Shown here in pieces: positions 15,871 through 24,658 of a DNA stretch of 64,000 nucleotides. The DNA is taken from assembly GCA_015064155.1 (NCBI GenBank), contig SVST01000006.1:54548-118547 (forward strand), in the 5' to 3' direction. The notes beneath the pieces are model-generated. The model did no database searches. It saw only the letters and a program-made list of their open reading frames with translations, and was not told the origin of the DNA. The stretch comes from Oscillospiraceae bacterium (GTDB lineage: Bacteria > Bacillota > Clostridia > Oscillospirales > CAG-272). Positions within the stretch are counted from its first letter, which is position 1. Each line of letters starts with the position of its first letter. A program made the position numbers and the translations under genes.

Positions 15871-15899
15871 ATTATAACACAAATCGGCAGAGAAAACAA
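15871..15899 (-). promoter_or_regulatory. Probable sigma-A promoter of rayT
   Basis: On the minus strand TTGTTT (15899-15894), 17 nt, TATAAT (15876-15871). A 9-bp perfect inverted repeat, CGGCAGAGA with TCTCTGCCG (15885-15910), overlaps the -35 region and could be an operator or a weak terminator of upstream transcription. Confidence 0.5.
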
Positions 15900-15956
15900 T
15901 ATCTCTGCCGAAAATTGTGGGTGTATAGGTTCTTCGTAAGACGTGCATGCACGTCC

Positions 15957-16209
15957 GCGGACGACCGATGGTCGTCCCACTTATAAAAAACGACTTAACC
16001 GAGAACAGACGACCGATGGTCGTCCCTACACTTATGAAAAACGACTTAACCGATAGCGGACGACCGATGGTCGTCCCTACACTTATGAAAAACGACTTAA
16101 CCGATAGCGGACGACCGATGGTCGTCCCTACACTTATGAAAAACGACTTAACCGATAGCGGACGACCGATGGTCGTCCCTACTTATGAAAAACGACTTAA
16201 CCGATAGCG
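15957..16209. repeat. Tandem REP array, 51-bp period, five palindromes
   Basis: GGACGACCGATGGTCGTCC-type palindromes start at 15959, 16007, 16058, 16109 and 16160: one 48-bp step, then three exact 51-bp steps. The spacer contains CTTATGAAAAACGACTTAAC. The first unit differs by a few bases and the last spacer lacks 2 bp, while the middle units are nearly identical, which points to recent amplification. The array lies between the GH4 gene and rayT, both on the minus strand. The palindrome is the same family as those inside rayT. Confidence 0.95.
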
Positions 16210-16221
16210 TTTTTGACCGGA

Positions 16222-17598
16222 TTAAAAATACATAGTAAGGTACTGCTTGGTATTCTCGATCATCTCGTCGAACATTTTGCGCGCGTCGGAAAGCGAGCAG
16301 GTTACCAGCGGATCGGCTGCAAATGCTGCAAAAGCAAGATTCAGATCGCGCTTTTCAACCGCCTCCAAAATCACCAGCTGCTCGTTGCAGATTCTCGAAA
16401 CCAGTTGATTGACAACGGGAGGAATCTCCCCACTCATAACGGGGGACACACGGTCACGCGTAAACTGTGCGTTGGTTTCTACTACGGCACCCAGGGGAAG
16501 ATTCGGAATCTGTCCCATATTGGGAATGTTTACGTTCGTCACCAAGTCGCCAAGCCCCAACAAGGCACGCATCTGGATCACGCCCTCTTCGCCCGTGACG
16601 CGGAGCTGAAGTGCTTCTTCCCCGCTGATCAGGCGCGCCGATTTTGCCAAACGCTCCTTCAGATCATTTTTTCTCCATGCAACGGTGGTCAAGCCGAATT
16701 TCATGTCCTTGACACGCTCGGGGCTTTCCAAGTACCATTTTCCGGGGCAAAATTCCGCCAGGTGACGGTCACCTGCCGCCGCAATGTATCCCGTTCTCAA
16801 GAAAAGATCCATTTTTACCATCTCGGCAGATTTAAAGGTGCTGTTCATCCAGTTTTTATCGGCAAGCACGGGATTTCCCTCTTTTGCGTGCTTCTCACAG
16901 TATGCGCGATAGATCGGAAGCAGATCAATATCGCGATAATGTGCAGCAGTCAACCATGTAAAATGGTTCACACCCACAACGTTGACCTTGATCTCCTTGT
17001 GATGTACGTTGGCAATTCCCATCTCGGAATTCAAAACCAGGGACAAGAACTTTTGCGTTCCAAACACCTCATGACAGCAGCCGAACGCCTTGATTTCGGG
17101 GAAAGTCTTGTAGAGCTGGCTGACACAAAGCGTCATGGGGTTGGTATAGTTGATGACCCACGCATTGGGCGCATACTCCTTGATTGCCAAAGCGATCTCT
17201 TCCATCATGGGAAGCGTGCGCAACGCACGAATGATGCCGCCGGGACCGGACGTATCACCAACCGACTGATAAATGCCGTATTTTTCGGGGACGTGTACGT
17301 CGGATTCCATCTCGTCAAAGGTTCCGGGCAGGATCGAGATTACTACGAAATCGGCGCCCGTTAAAGCCTCCCCAATCGTCTTCACTGCGCGATAGCTCCA
17401 TTTTGCAACTGCGCCCTCTACCTCATTGTATTTGTTTCCGATAATCTCGTTGTTTTTTGCCGCTTGAAAATCAATATCGTACAGATAAACGTCACCCGTC
17501 ATGTCGGGACAGGTTGCCAGATCCGACATGAGTCCCCACGCCCAACCGCGCGAGCCGCCTCCAATATAGGCAATTTTAATCTTCTTTACTTGTTCCAT
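16222..17598 (-). CDS. Glycoside hydrolase family 4, probable alpha-galacturonidase
   Basis: 458 residues. GH4 enzymes use NAD+ and Mn2+ and cleave by an oxidation-elimination route. The Rossmann motif IAYIGGGSRGWAWG is at residues 9-22, INYTNPM at 149-155, the metal-site motif CHEV at 175-178 and the metal-binding NH in GVNHFTW at 211-212. CHEV, in place of CHSV, CHGC or CHNV, is the signature reported for alpha-galacturonidases of the LplD type, so pectin or galacturonate oligomers are the likely substrate. AAGGAGGATG precedes the ATG. It is divergent from an AraC regulator that probably controls it. Confidence 0.88.
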   Translation of the reverse strand: MEQVKKIKIAYIGGGSRGWAWGLMSDLATCPDMTGDVYLYDIDFQAAKNNEIIGNKYNEVEGAVAKWSYRAVKTIGEALTGADFVVISILPGTFDEMESDVHVPEKYGIYQSVGDTSGPGGIIRALRTLPMMEEIALAIKEYAPNAWVINYTNPMTLCVSQLYKTFPEIKAFGCCHEVFGTQKFLSLVLNSEMGIANVHHKEIKVNVVGVNHFTWLTAAHYRDIDLLPIYRAYCEKHAKEGNPVLADKNWMNSTFKSAEMVKMDLFLRTGYIAAAGDRHLAEFCPGKWYLESPERVKDMKFGLTTVAWRKNDLKERLAKSARLISGEEALQLRVTGEEGVIQMRALLGLGDLVTNVNIPNMGQIPNLPLGAVVETNAQFTRDRVSPVMSGEIPPVVNQLVSRICNEQLVILEAVEKRDLNLAFAAFAADPLVTCSLSDARKMFDEMIENTKQYLTMYF

Positions 17599-17697
17599 TT
17601 TATCATCCTCCTTTTTTGTTCGCTAACAGTATACAGTATTTTTTTCTTTTTTTCTATTGATTTTTTGCTATATTTGTAAAAAAACAAGAATATTTTG

Positions 17698-17726
17698 TTG
17701 CGTTTTACAAAGAAATGTGTTATAAT
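17698..17726 (+). promoter_or_regulatory. Probable sigma-A promoter of the AraC regulator
   Basis: TTGCGT at 17698-17703, 17 nt, TATAAT at 17721-17726, 18 nt before the start codon. A TATACT at 17633-17628 on the minus strand may be the -10 of the divergent GH4 gene. Confidence 0.6.
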
Positions 17727-17743
17727 AGGGTGAGGTGAACCGT

Positions 17744-18559
17744 ATGAAGCAAAAAAAGAAACGACCGATCCCATTCTATGAAAAAACCGTGCGAAGCTCG
17801 CCACACAAAATGCTACACGCACACTTCCATGAGAAACACGAGCTTTATTACTTAGAAAAAGGAAAAACGAAATATTTTATTGAGAATGAGCTTTTCCTTT
17901 TGGAAGCGGGAGATATGATCTTTGTTCCCAAGCAAACCTTTCATAAGACCGATAACAGCGAAGACAGCGGAGTGGAACGAATCCTATTTACCTTTGACGA
18001 CGCGGATCTCGGAGAAGATATGCAAAAATATCTCTCGCTTTTGTACAAACAAAAGCTGATTCGCATGCCCCCCGACAAGCAATACGAGGTACAAAGCATT
18101 TTTCGGCAAATTTCGCAAGAGGAAGAAAAAAAACAAATTGATTATGCAAAAATGCAACAGCTTTATTTCAAGCAGTTGTTGATTTTGATCTCGCGTCACT
18201 GTGAAAAAGCTCCCGAAGCCTCGCAGGATCCCACCCTTATGCTGGTACAGGACATCGCAAAATACATCAGTGAGCACGTATCTGCCGATCTTTCGCTCTC
18301 CGCACTTTCTCGAAAATATGCCTTGAGTGCCTGCTACCTTTCCCGAACCTTTAAAGAAAATACCGGCATTGGATTGAACGAATATATTAACATTTCGCGT
18401 ATCACACTGGCGGAGCAGATGCTTTTATCCTCAAAAATGACGGTTACCGAGGTATCATTCGCCTGCGGCTACAACGACAGCAATTATTTTTCATCGGTCT
18501 TCAAAAAGCTCAAGGGAGTCACCCCGAAAAAATATATGCTGACGCAAGCAAAAAAATAA
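17744..18559 (+). CDS. AraC family transcriptional regulator with N-terminal cupin
   Basis: 271 residues. The first 90 form a cupin-like sugar-sensing fold (HFHEKHELYYLEKG, AGDMIFVPKQTFH). The last 100 carry two helix-turn-helix units: LSLSALSRKYALSACYLSRTF and VTEVSFACGYNDSNYFSSVF, followed by GVTPKKY. ATG at 17744 is preferred over the in-frame GTG at 17735 because GAGGTG lies 6 nt before it. Being divergent from the GH4 gene, it most likely activates that gene in response to a uronate-type sugar; this is inferred from gene order only. Confidence 0.9.
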   Translation: MKQKKKRPIPFYEKTVRSSPHKMLHAHFHEKHELYYLEKGKTKYFIENELFLLEAGDMIFVPKQTFHKTDNSEDSGVERILFTFDDADLGEDMQKYLSLLYKQKLIRMPPDKQYEVQSIFRQISQEEEKKQIDYAKMQQLYFKQLLILISRHCEKAPEASQDPTLMLVQDIAKYISEHVSADLSLSALSRKYALSACYLSRTFKENTGIGLNEYINISRITLAEQMLLSSKMTVTEVSFACGYNDSNYFSSVFKKLKGVTPKKYMLTQAKK

Positions 18560-18620
18560 AAAAGGTTCTGCATAGCACAGTATCCTGCAAGATACCGCGC
18601 CGTGCAGATCCTTTTTTTAT
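18560..18620 (+). terminator. Terminator after the AraC regulator
   Basis: AAAAAAGGTTCTGCA pairs with TGCAGATCCTTTTTT, with an inner GTATC/GATAC hairpin, and ends in seven T. The symmetric A/T flanks also let it serve the convergent DUF5662 gene. Confidence 0.85.
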
Positions 18621-19144
18621 TTGTTCGGTATTTTTTTCAGATAAGCAAAGGTTTCGGCTTCGCCCTTTTCGGCAAGCATCAACAGCCAAGATTCCAAAAG
18701 ATCCGCCGTTTCGGCATGCATCTTTTTGCGCGCGTTTCCCCGTTGAAAATAGGACAGCGGATGCGCGTCGGTATAGTTTTTCCCTTGGTAAATCTTGCTT
18801 GCCGCCACACGGTCGCAAAACATTTCCTTAACGTAGCGCACGGGCATGGGAACCGGCTCGTACATCTTGGTTGCGGGATTCAGATCGTTCCAATATTCAA
18901 AATGATGGCGGTTTCTGCCCTTATGATGCATCCACGCATAGGAAAACCCGTAGAGCTCGCGTTCGCGCTCGTTGGGACTGCGTGTTCCCTGATAGTATTT
19001 TGCGCCGGGGATAAATTCCGCGGGCGTGTATTTGGACAGATCGTGAAAAAGCCCCTGCCAGCCAATCCCTGCGCGGAAGCAGTGTGCAATCACGCGGTGA
19101 CGGTGCTTAGTGATCGTTTGAAAATGGCGAAACGGATGCGGCAT
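18617..19144 (-). CDS. DUF5662 family protein
   Basis: 175 residues. Rich in His and Asp arranged as in HD-like metal proteins: RHRVIAHCF, GLFHDLSKYTP and AWMHHKGRNRHHFEYW. This matches DUF5662, a family common in gut Firmicutes with no established activity; the HDxSK segment suggests a divergent HD-type phosphohydrolase fold, which is inference. It ends with a polar helix. It is convergent with the AraC gene and shares its terminator; nothing links it to the neighbours functionally. Confidence 0.75.
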   Translation of the reverse strand: MPHPFRHFQTITKHRHRVIAHCFRAGIGWQGLFHDLSKYTPAEFIPGAKYYQGTRSPNERERELYGFSYAWMHHKGRNRHHFEYWNDLNPATKMYEPVPMPVRYVKEMFCDRVAASKIYQGKNYTDAHPLSYFQRGNARKKMHAETADLLESWLLMLAEKGEAETFAYLKKIPNK

Positions 19145-19270
19145 ACTGTTCTCTCTCTTTTCCTGTTGATGTTACCTATTATAGCATTTTCGCACGCAAA
19201 AGTCAACAAAAATCGGTTCGTTATTCAAAAGTTTATGGAATCGTTAACAGAAAAAATATTTTGAAAAGAC

Positions 19271-19299
19271 TTTACAAAAATAGGAAAGTATGCTATAAT
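19271..19299 (+). promoter_or_regulatory. Strong sigma-A promoter of the structured RNA at 19306
   Basis: TTTACA at 19271-19276, 17 nt, TATAAT at 19294-19299 with TGC before it (extended -10). The predicted +1 (about 19306) coincides with the first base of the RNA closing stem. Confidence 0.85.
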
Positions 19300-19305
19300 G
19301 AAAGA

Positions 19306-19532
19306 GCCAAACAAATTTCATAAAGCAATCATAGGGATATTTTTATCTTTTTTCAAGGGGATAAATATGCCTTTTTTGGGCATGCCTATAACTAAGTGGA
19401 TTTTGAAAAAACGCAGATTCCATTCATGGTTATAGGTATGGCGAAATATCCGTATGCTTGCTTGAAATTTGTTTGGCGACAATCGGAGTTTGCGTTTTTC
19501 GGTGTGCTGACTTCGGTTGGCACGCCTTTTTT
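19306..19532 (+). ncRNA. Unassigned highly structured RNA (leader or free ncRNA), about 227 nt
   Basis: Bounded by its own promoter and an intrinsic terminator. The first 14 nt, GCCAAACAAATTTC (19306-19319), pair perfectly with GAAATTTGTTTGGC (19464-19477). The stem continues inward with AAGCAA/TTGCTT, CATA/TATG and GGATATTT/AAATATCC separated by 1-2 nt bulges. Inside are three hairpins: TTTATC/GATAAA, ATGCC/GGCAT and CCTATAAC/GTTATAGG. The terminator GGTGTGCTGAC-TTCG-GTTGGCACGCC plus T6 follows at 19501-19532. The motifs of the riboswitch classes I know are absent, as is the SRP GGAAGG core. It may regulate the lipoprotein gene at 19570, or be an independent RNA. Confidence 0.65.
19501..19532 (+). 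terminator. Intrinsic terminator ending the structured RNA
   Basis: An 11-bp GC-rich stem with a TTCG tetraloop and six T, 38 nt before the next start codon. No competing antiterminator pairing is obvious. Confidence 0.88.
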
Positions 19533-19569
19533 AATTTCACCGATAAAATACACCTTTAAGGAGAAAAAA

Positions 19570-20274
19570 ATGAAACATCAAAACAAACAATCAAGCAAGC
19601 TATTCGTCGTCACAGCCTTTTTCCTTTCTCTTATCATGATCCTTTCCTCTTGCTCGTTTTTCCACAAACACTCGTATGATGAATGGAAAACCTATATAGA
19701 ACCAACCTGTACCGGAGGCGGAAGACAATCAAGACAATGTAGTTGCGGAAATGTGGAAATGAGGAATATTCCTGAGCTTGGGCACAACATCGTAGAAGGT
19801 ATGTGCACAAATTGCAAAATGATTTTCGACGCTCAGCAAGCACTTATCCATTACGTAAAAACAAATGGCACAAAAAGCGATTCCGGTAACAAATACTCCA
19901 TAAGTATGAACGTTGCAGGAGATGATCACAAGCAAATTCTCCGTTTTGATGCCGACAGTTCAAATTTAGAATTTATTGAAACATCAGCATCCACAATCAC
20001 CCAAGTAATCGTAAATCCGAATGACAGCTACCAGACCATCGGGTTGGTCTTTACGGTAAGTGGTTCGGTCTATTATGCTTCTGCCTCTATCTATGCAAGT
20101 AGTTTTGACGTATATAATCCTATCATATTTAGTTATACCAGTGATGCCCCGATATCATTGCGTGAACTTTTAACAGCCACCACAGCAAGCTTGTTGCATA
20201 ACTTTATAACCGTTCTGGAGAAAACAGAAACCGGAATTACAATGGATATGCTCAACTTTAAATTGGTCGAATAA
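19570..20274 (+). CDS. Small lipoprotein of unknown function with Cys pairs
   Basis: 234 residues. ATG at 19570 has AAGGAG directly upstream; an open frame reaches further back but runs through the structured RNA. Residues 1-28 are a lipoprotein signal ending in ILSSC. Then HSYDEWKTYIEPTCTGGG, CSCGNVEMRNIPELGHN and CTNCKMIF follow, the CxC and CxxC repeats seen in many Clostridia surface lipoproteins (often written as HxH/CxxC zinc-binding or disulfide modules). The rest is beta-rich without a family I recognise. It lies behind a promoter, structured RNA and terminator, so its expression may depend on read-through. Confidence 0.7.
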   Translation: MKHQNKQSSKLFVVTAFFLSLIMILSSCSFFHKHSYDEWKTYIEPTCTGGGRQSRQCSCGNVEMRNIPELGHNIVEGMCTNCKMIFDAQQALIHYVKTNGTKSDSGNKYSISMNVAGDDHKQILRFDADSSNLEFIETSASTITQVIVNPNDSYQTIGLVFTVSGSVYYASASIYASSFDVYNPIIFSYTSDAPISLRELLTATTASLLHNFITVLEKTETGITMDMLNFKLVE

Positions 20275-20316
20275 TTTTAAAGCTCTATTTGACCGTACGA
20301 TATTTTATGAAAAGGC

Positions 20317-20360
20317 GTGGGGGAGAGGGTACTTTTTTCAAAAAGTACCCTCTCCCCCAC
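20317..20360. terminator. 21-bp perfect inverted repeat, bidirectional terminator after argF
   Basis: Arms 20317-20337 and 20340-20360 are perfect complements (GTGGGGGAGAGGGTAC plus five T, against the reverse) with a 2-nt loop. It ends the arginine operon on the minus strand and the lipoprotein gene on the plus strand. The GGGGGAGAGGG core resembles the outer arm of the palindrome at 28482. Confidence 0.8.
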
Positions 20361-20377
20361 AAACATATTCGTTATCC

Positions 20378-21361
20378 TTACAGCGTTGCCGCCATGACAG
20401 CCTTGATGGTGTGCATACGGTTTTCGGCTTCGTCGAAGACGATCGACTGTGCCGATTCGAACACCTCGTCGGTAACCTCCATGCAATCGATCCCAAACTG
20501 CTCGTAAATCTCCATTCCAATCTTGGTCTTGAGGTCATGGAACGCGGGCAGACAGTGCATAAAGCGGCACTGCTCTCCTGCGGTATCCATGAGAGTCTTG
20601 GTCACACGGTAAGGCGAAAGTGCTTCAATACGCTCCTTCCAAACCTCGGCAGGCTCGCCCATCGACACCCAAACGTCGGTGTAGATCACGTCAGCACCCT
20701 TGACCGCGGTCTTTGGGTCTTCATTCAGCTCGATCACAGCACCCGTTTCCTTAGCAATCTCGCGGCAGGTTGCCACCAGCTCGTCGTTCGGGAAATACGC
20801 CTTTGGTGCGCATGCTACAAAGTGCATGCCCATCTTTGCGCAACCAACCATCAAGGAGTTGCCCATGTTATAGAGTGCATCTCCCATATAGACCAGCTTT
20901 TTGCCATTGAGCGAACCAAAATGCTCACGAATCGTCAGAAAATCGGCAAGGATCTGCGTGGGATGGTATTCGTTGGTCAGACCGTTCCATACGGGAACGC
21001 CTGCGTTTGCCGCCAGCTCCTCTACGATCTCCTGACCGAAGCCGCGGTACTCGATGCCGTCAAACATTCTGCCAAGTACACGCGCGGTATCGGCAATGCT
21101 CTCCTTTTTTCCGATCTGCGAGCCCTGGGGATCGAGATATACGGGATGCATGCCAAGGTCTGCCGCTGCTACCTCAAAGGCGCAACGGGTACGCGTGCTG
21201 GTCTTTTCAAACACCAACGCAATATTTTTACCCTCGCAAAGACGGTGCGCTTCCCCGTTCTTCTTTTTTTGCTTGAGCTCTGCCGCAAAATCCAACAATG
21301 CCTCAATTTCGGCAGGCGTAAAGTCAAGCAGCTTCAAAAAATGACGATTTTTCAAAAACAT
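20378..21361 (-). CDS. argF: Ornithine carbamoyltransferase
   Basis: Makes citrulline from ornithine and carbamoyl phosphate. 327 residues. The carbamoyl-phosphate loop [15 protein letters not shown], the HPTQ motif and the ornithine-binding [10 protein letters not shown] are all present, as is the DVWVSMGE segment. It is the last gene of the arginine operon, 15 nt after argD, and is followed by the strong inverted repeat at 20317. Position in a biosynthetic operon argues for the anabolic role (argF) rather than the catabolic arcB. Confidence 0.95.
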   Translation of the reverse strand: MFLKNRHFLKLLDFTPAEIEALLDFAAELKQKKKNGEAHRLCEGKNIALVFEKTSTRTRCAFEVAAADLGMHPVYLDPQGSQIGKKESIADTARVLGRMFDGIEYRGFGQEIVEELAANAGVPVWNGLTNEYHPTQILADFLTIREHFGSLNGKKLVYMGDALYNMGNSLMVGCAKMGMHFVACAPKAYFPNDELVATCREIAKETGAVIELNEDPKTAVKGADVIYTDVWVSMGEPAEVWKERIEALSPYRVTKTLMDTAGEQCRFMHCLPAFHDLKTKIGMEIYEQFGIDCMEVTDEVFESAQSIVFDEAENRMHTIKAVMAATL

Positions 21362-21376
21362 AATCTTCTCCGTAAA

Positions 21377-22540
21377 TTAAACGCAAGCGCGTTTGATAAT
21401 TTCAACTGCCTCGGCAAGAATCTCCATCGGGATATTCAAGGCGGGCAACAGACGTACCTTATCCTTGGCGGTCAGGCACAAAACGCCGTTTTCCATGCAA
21501 GTCTTCAAAACCTCTGCGGCGGGCTTTTTGGTTTTGATACCAACCATCAACCCAAGTCCGCTGACACTCTCCACTCCCTCGGCATTCTTCAAGGAATCAA
21601 ACACAAATCGGCTCTTTTCCCGAACGTCTGCCAAAAAGGCATCGTCCATTCTCGAAAGGATGCTGACCGCCCCCGCGCAAGCCACGGGATTTCCGCCAAA
21701 GGTCGATCCGTGATCGCCAAAGCCCAAAACCGCCTCGGCTTTCTCGCCCAAGAGAGCCGCACCCAGCGGAAGACCTCCGCCGATTCCCTTTGCGGTCGTC
21801 ACCACGTCGGGGCTGATACCGTAATTCATATACGCATAAAGCTCACCCGTACGTCCGTTTCCGGTTTGCACCTCGTCGATCATCAGAAGAATATCCTCGC
21901 GCTTGGCAATGGCTTCCACTGCCTGCAAATACTCCTTGGAAAGCGCAATTACACCGCCCTCGCCTTGCACGCACTCCAAAAGGATGCCCGCAACGCGATG
22001 CTCACGAACAAGCGCCTCCAACGCTTCGATATCCTCTGCGGGCGCATGGACAAAGCCGGGTGTCAAGGGTTGGAACAGCTCGTGATAATGCTCCTGCCCC
22101 GTTGCGGCAAGCGTGGTCAGCGTTCTGCCGTGAAAGCTGTTAACAAGTGTGATGATCGTGGAATATTCGGGTCCCTTTTTCTCGGCGGCATATTTTCTCG
22201 CCACCTTGATGGCACATTCGTTGGCTTCCGCCCCCGAATTGCCGAAAAAGACCTTCTTCATACCGGTGCGCTCGCACAAAAGTTCTGCAAGACGAACGCA
22301 AGGCTCGGTATAATAGAGATTGGACATATGCTGTACGCGATCAAGCTGTGCGGTCACAGCCTGCTTCCACGCATCATCGGAAATACCAAACGAGGTAACA
22401 CCGATGCCCGATCCCATATCGATATAGCGTTTTCCCGCGGCATCAAAAACCTCTGACCCCTTGCCGGACACAATCTCCACGGGGAAACGGTTATAGGTAT
22501 TGGCAACGTATGCCTTGTCACGTGCAATCAGCTCGCTCAT
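21377..22540 (-). CDS. argD: Acetylornithine aminotransferase
   Basis: PLP enzyme that transaminates N-acetylglutamate semialdehyde to N-acetylornithine. 387 residues. GNSGAEANECAIK, NSFHGRT and LLMIDEVQTGNGRTG are visible, and the PLP lysine sits in TTAKGIGGGLPLGA. Its ATG overlaps the argB stop by 4 nt (ATGA), so translation is probably coupled. Confidence 0.96.
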   Translation of the reverse strand: MSELIARDKAYVANTYNRFPVEIVSGKGSEVFDAAGKRYIDMGSGIGVTSFGISDDAWKQAVTAQLDRVQHMSNLYYTEPCVRLAELLCERTGMKKVFFGNSGAEANECAIKVARKYAAEKKGPEYSTIITLVNSFHGRTLTTLAATGQEHYHELFQPLTPGFVHAPAEDIEALEALVREHRVAGILLECVQGEGGVIALSKEYLQAVEAIAKREDILLMIDEVQTGNGRTGELYAYMNYGISPDVVTTAKGIGGGLPLGAALLGEKAEAVLGFGDHGSTFGGNPVACAGAVSILSRMDDAFLADVREKSRFVFDSLKNAEGVESVSGLGLMVGIKTKKPAAEVLKTCMENGVLCLTAKDKVRLLPALNIPMEILAEAVEIIKRACV

Positions 22541-23406
22541 CTTGCGCCTCCCGTCACCATGGTACCGGCACCCTCATCGGTCAACAGCTCCATCAGGATG
22601 GAGTGTGGTACGCGTCCGTCCATAATAATGACATTTTGCACTCCCTTTTCAATTGCCTCAATACAGCAATCGATCTTCGGGATCATACCGCCCGAGATCA
22701 CACCGCTTGCCTTCAGGGCATTCGCCTCGGCAACCGTGATATTTGGAATCAGCGTGGTAGGATCATCCTTGTCGCGCAAAAGTCCCTCGATATCGGTCAT
22801 CATAATCAAACGCTCTGCCTGCAAAGCACCCGCAACGTATGCGGCGGCGGTATCACCGTTGATGTTGTATGCATTGCCCTCTCGGTCACAGCCAACGGTG
22901 GAAATCACGGGAATATAGCCCTTTTCCAAAAGGTCTTCCACGGGAGAGATGTTGATATTCGTGATTTTTCCAACGTAACCCAGACGGGGATCCTTCATTT
23001 GGGATTCGATCAGACAACCGTCCATTCCCGAAATTCCCATTGCCTTGCCGCCCTTCATCTCCAAAAGATTGACGAGCGTTTTATTGACCTTTCCCGCCAG
23101 AACCATTTGCACGATGTCAACGGTTTCCTTGTCGGTTACACGCAATCCGTCCACAAATTCGGGCTTCTTGCCAAGCTTCTGCATCAGCTCCGAGATTTCG
23201 GGACCTCCACCGTGAACCAGCACGATCTTGACACCGATCAGCCACAGAAGCACGATGTCCTCCATGACCTGCTGCTTGATCTGCTCGTTTACCATGGCAT
23301 TTCCGCCGTATTTCACAACGACGATCTTTCCTGTATAACGCTTAATGTGCGGCAGAGCCTCGGTTAACACCTGGGCGCGCTGTGCGTTTGAAAAAAGATT
23401 TCCCAT
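22537..23406 (-). CDS. argB: N-acetylglutamate kinase
   Basis: Phosphorylates N-acetylglutamate, the usual feedback-controlled step of cyclic arginine synthesis. 289 residues of the amino acid kinase fold: VVVKYGGNAM at the start, VLVHGGGPEI, GISGMDGCLI, and the ATP-side segments YNINGDTAAAYVA and SGGMIPKI. The N-terminal helix present before the kinase core is the type found in arginine-inhibited hexameric enzymes, so feedback inhibition by arginine is likely. It lies 21 nt after argJ. Confidence 0.96.
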   Translation of the reverse strand: MGNLFSNAQRAQVLTEALPHIKRYTGKIVVVKYGGNAMVNEQIKQQVMEDIVLLWLIGVKIVLVHGGGPEISELMQKLGKKPEFVDGLRVTDKETVDIVQMVLAGKVNKTLVNLLEMKGGKAMGISGMDGCLIESQMKDPRLGYVGKITNINISPVEDLLEKGYIPVISTVGCDREGNAYNINGDTAAAYVAGALQAERLIMMTDIEGLLRDKDDPTTLIPNITVAEANALKASGVISGGMIPKIDCCIEAIEKGVQNVIIMDGRVPHSILMELLTDEGAGTMVTGGAR

Positions 23407-23427
23407 TCTAACTCCTCTTATTCGGCA

Positions 23428-24642
23428 TTACGTGCGGTAATCGCCGTTAATCTTCACGTAATCGTAGGTCAGGTCGCAGCCCCAAGCCGTAGCGGCATAC
23501 GCACCTTTACCAAGAGATACCAAAATTTCGATTTCGGATTCCAGCAAAATCTCCTTTGCCTTTTCCTCGGAGAAATCAACGCCGGCTCCGTTTTTGCAAA
23601 CGGCGATCTCACCCTTTGCACTGCGGAAGGATACGTCAACCGCCCCCACGTCAACCGACGCGCCGCTGTAACCGATCGCGCACAACACGCGACCCCAGTT
23701 TGCATCGGAGCCAAACATTGCCGCCTTCACAAGACTGGAGCAAATGACGCTCTTTGCAACCGTCTTCGCGGTCTGCAAGGTGTCCGCCCCCGATACGTGG
23801 CACTCCAGCAGCTTGGTTGCACCCTCGCCGTCACCCGCGATCATGCGGCACAGATGAACGGTAATGGTGTTCAATGCCTTCATGAAGGCATCAAAATCGG
23901 CACTTTCCTCACAAATTTCCTTGTTGCCTGCCTCTCCGTTTGCAAGAACGGTTACCATATCGTTGGTGGAGGTATCGCCGTCGATGCTGATCATGTTAAA
24001 GGTTTCGGTGATATCCGAGGACAGTGCCCGGGACAGCATCTCGGAGGAAATTGCCGCGTCGGTGGTAATGAACACCAGCATGGTTGCCATGTTGGGATGG
24101 ATCATACCGCTTCCCTTTGCAATACCGCCCATGTGGCAAATCTTTCCGCCAATCTCAAATTCCACCGCGATCTCTTTTTTCGCAACGTCGGTGGTCATAA
24201 TGCCCTCTGCCGCCGCTTCACCACCCTCGGTGGAAAGACCTGCAACCAACGCGGGAATACCGTTCACGATCGGCTCAAGATTCAAGGGCTGACCGATCAC
24301 ACCCGTGGAGGCAACCACAACGTCGTTTGCATCGATCTTCAGCTCGCTTGCAAGAGCGTCGCACATTTTTTCGGCAATTTCAATACCGTTTGCATTGCAG
24401 GTATTTGCGTTTCCGCTGTTGCAGATCACAGCCTGTGCCTGACCGTTTGCAAGATGTGCTTTGGTCACGATCAGAGGCGCGCCCTTTACCAGATTGGTGG
24501 TATATACAGCTGCCGCGTTTGCCATCTTTTCGCTGTAAATCAACGTAATATCACGTTTGGTACGGTTCTTGCGGATTCCGCAATGGATTCCGTTTGCCAA
24601 AAATCCTTTTGCGGCACAAACGCCGCCATTTATCAACTTCAT
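23428..24642 (-). CDS. argJ: Bifunctional glutamate N-acetyltransferase / ornithine acetyltransferase
   Basis: Moves the acetyl group from N-acetylornithine to glutamate, so arginine synthesis runs as a cycle; bifunctional members can also use acetyl-CoA. 404 residues. The self-cleavage site is seen in HPNMATMLVF, where the chain splits before the Thr to give alpha and beta subunits. GVCAAKGFLANGIHCG at the N-terminus and ANWGRVLCAIGYSG near the end match the family. No argA or argE is in the operon, as expected when argJ is present. Confidence 0.96.
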   Translation of the reverse strand: MKLINGGVCAAKGFLANGIHCGIRKNRTKRDITLIYSEKMANAAAVYTTNLVKGAPLIVTKAHLANGQAQAVICNSGNANTCNANGIEIAEKMCDALASELKIDANDVVVASTGVIGQPLNLEPIVNGIPALVAGLSTEGGEAAAEGIMTTDVAKKEIAVEFEIGGKICHMGGIAKGSGMIHPNMATMLVFITTDAAISSEMLSRALSSDITETFNMISIDGDTSTNDMVTVLANGEAGNKEICEESADFDAFMKALNTITVHLCRMIAGDGEGATKLLECHVSGADTLQTAKTVAKSVICSSLVKAAMFGSDANWGRVLCAIGYSGASVDVGAVDVSFRSAKGEIAVCKNGAGVDFSEEKAKEILLESEIEILVSLGKGAYAATAWGCDLTYDYVKINGDYRT

Positions 24643-24658
24643 ACGTCGTATTCCTTTC

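Noticed and set aside
15947..16207. 86-residue open frame made of GRPMVVPT repeats
   Set aside because: It is the REP array read in one frame. The 51-bp period keeps it open, there is no ribosome-binding site, and the array is intergenic palindromic DNA.
15957..16209. Possible CRISPR array
   Set aside because: The spacers are identical rather than unique, the palindromic repeat is 19 bp, and no cas genes are near. It is a REP tandem array.
19306..19532. The structured RNA as SRP RNA, RNase P RNA or tmRNA
   Set aside because: The conserved core sequences (SRP GGAAGG apical loop, RNase P GAGGAAAGTC, tmRNA tRNA-like end) are absent.
19396..19569. N-terminal extension of the lipoprotein at 19570
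   Set aside because: It runs through the structured RNA and terminator; the real start has AAGGAG upstream and a lipoprotein signal.
20411..22456. 681-residue open frame antisense to argF and argD
   Set aside because: Runs across two certain genes on the other strand with no start signal or family.
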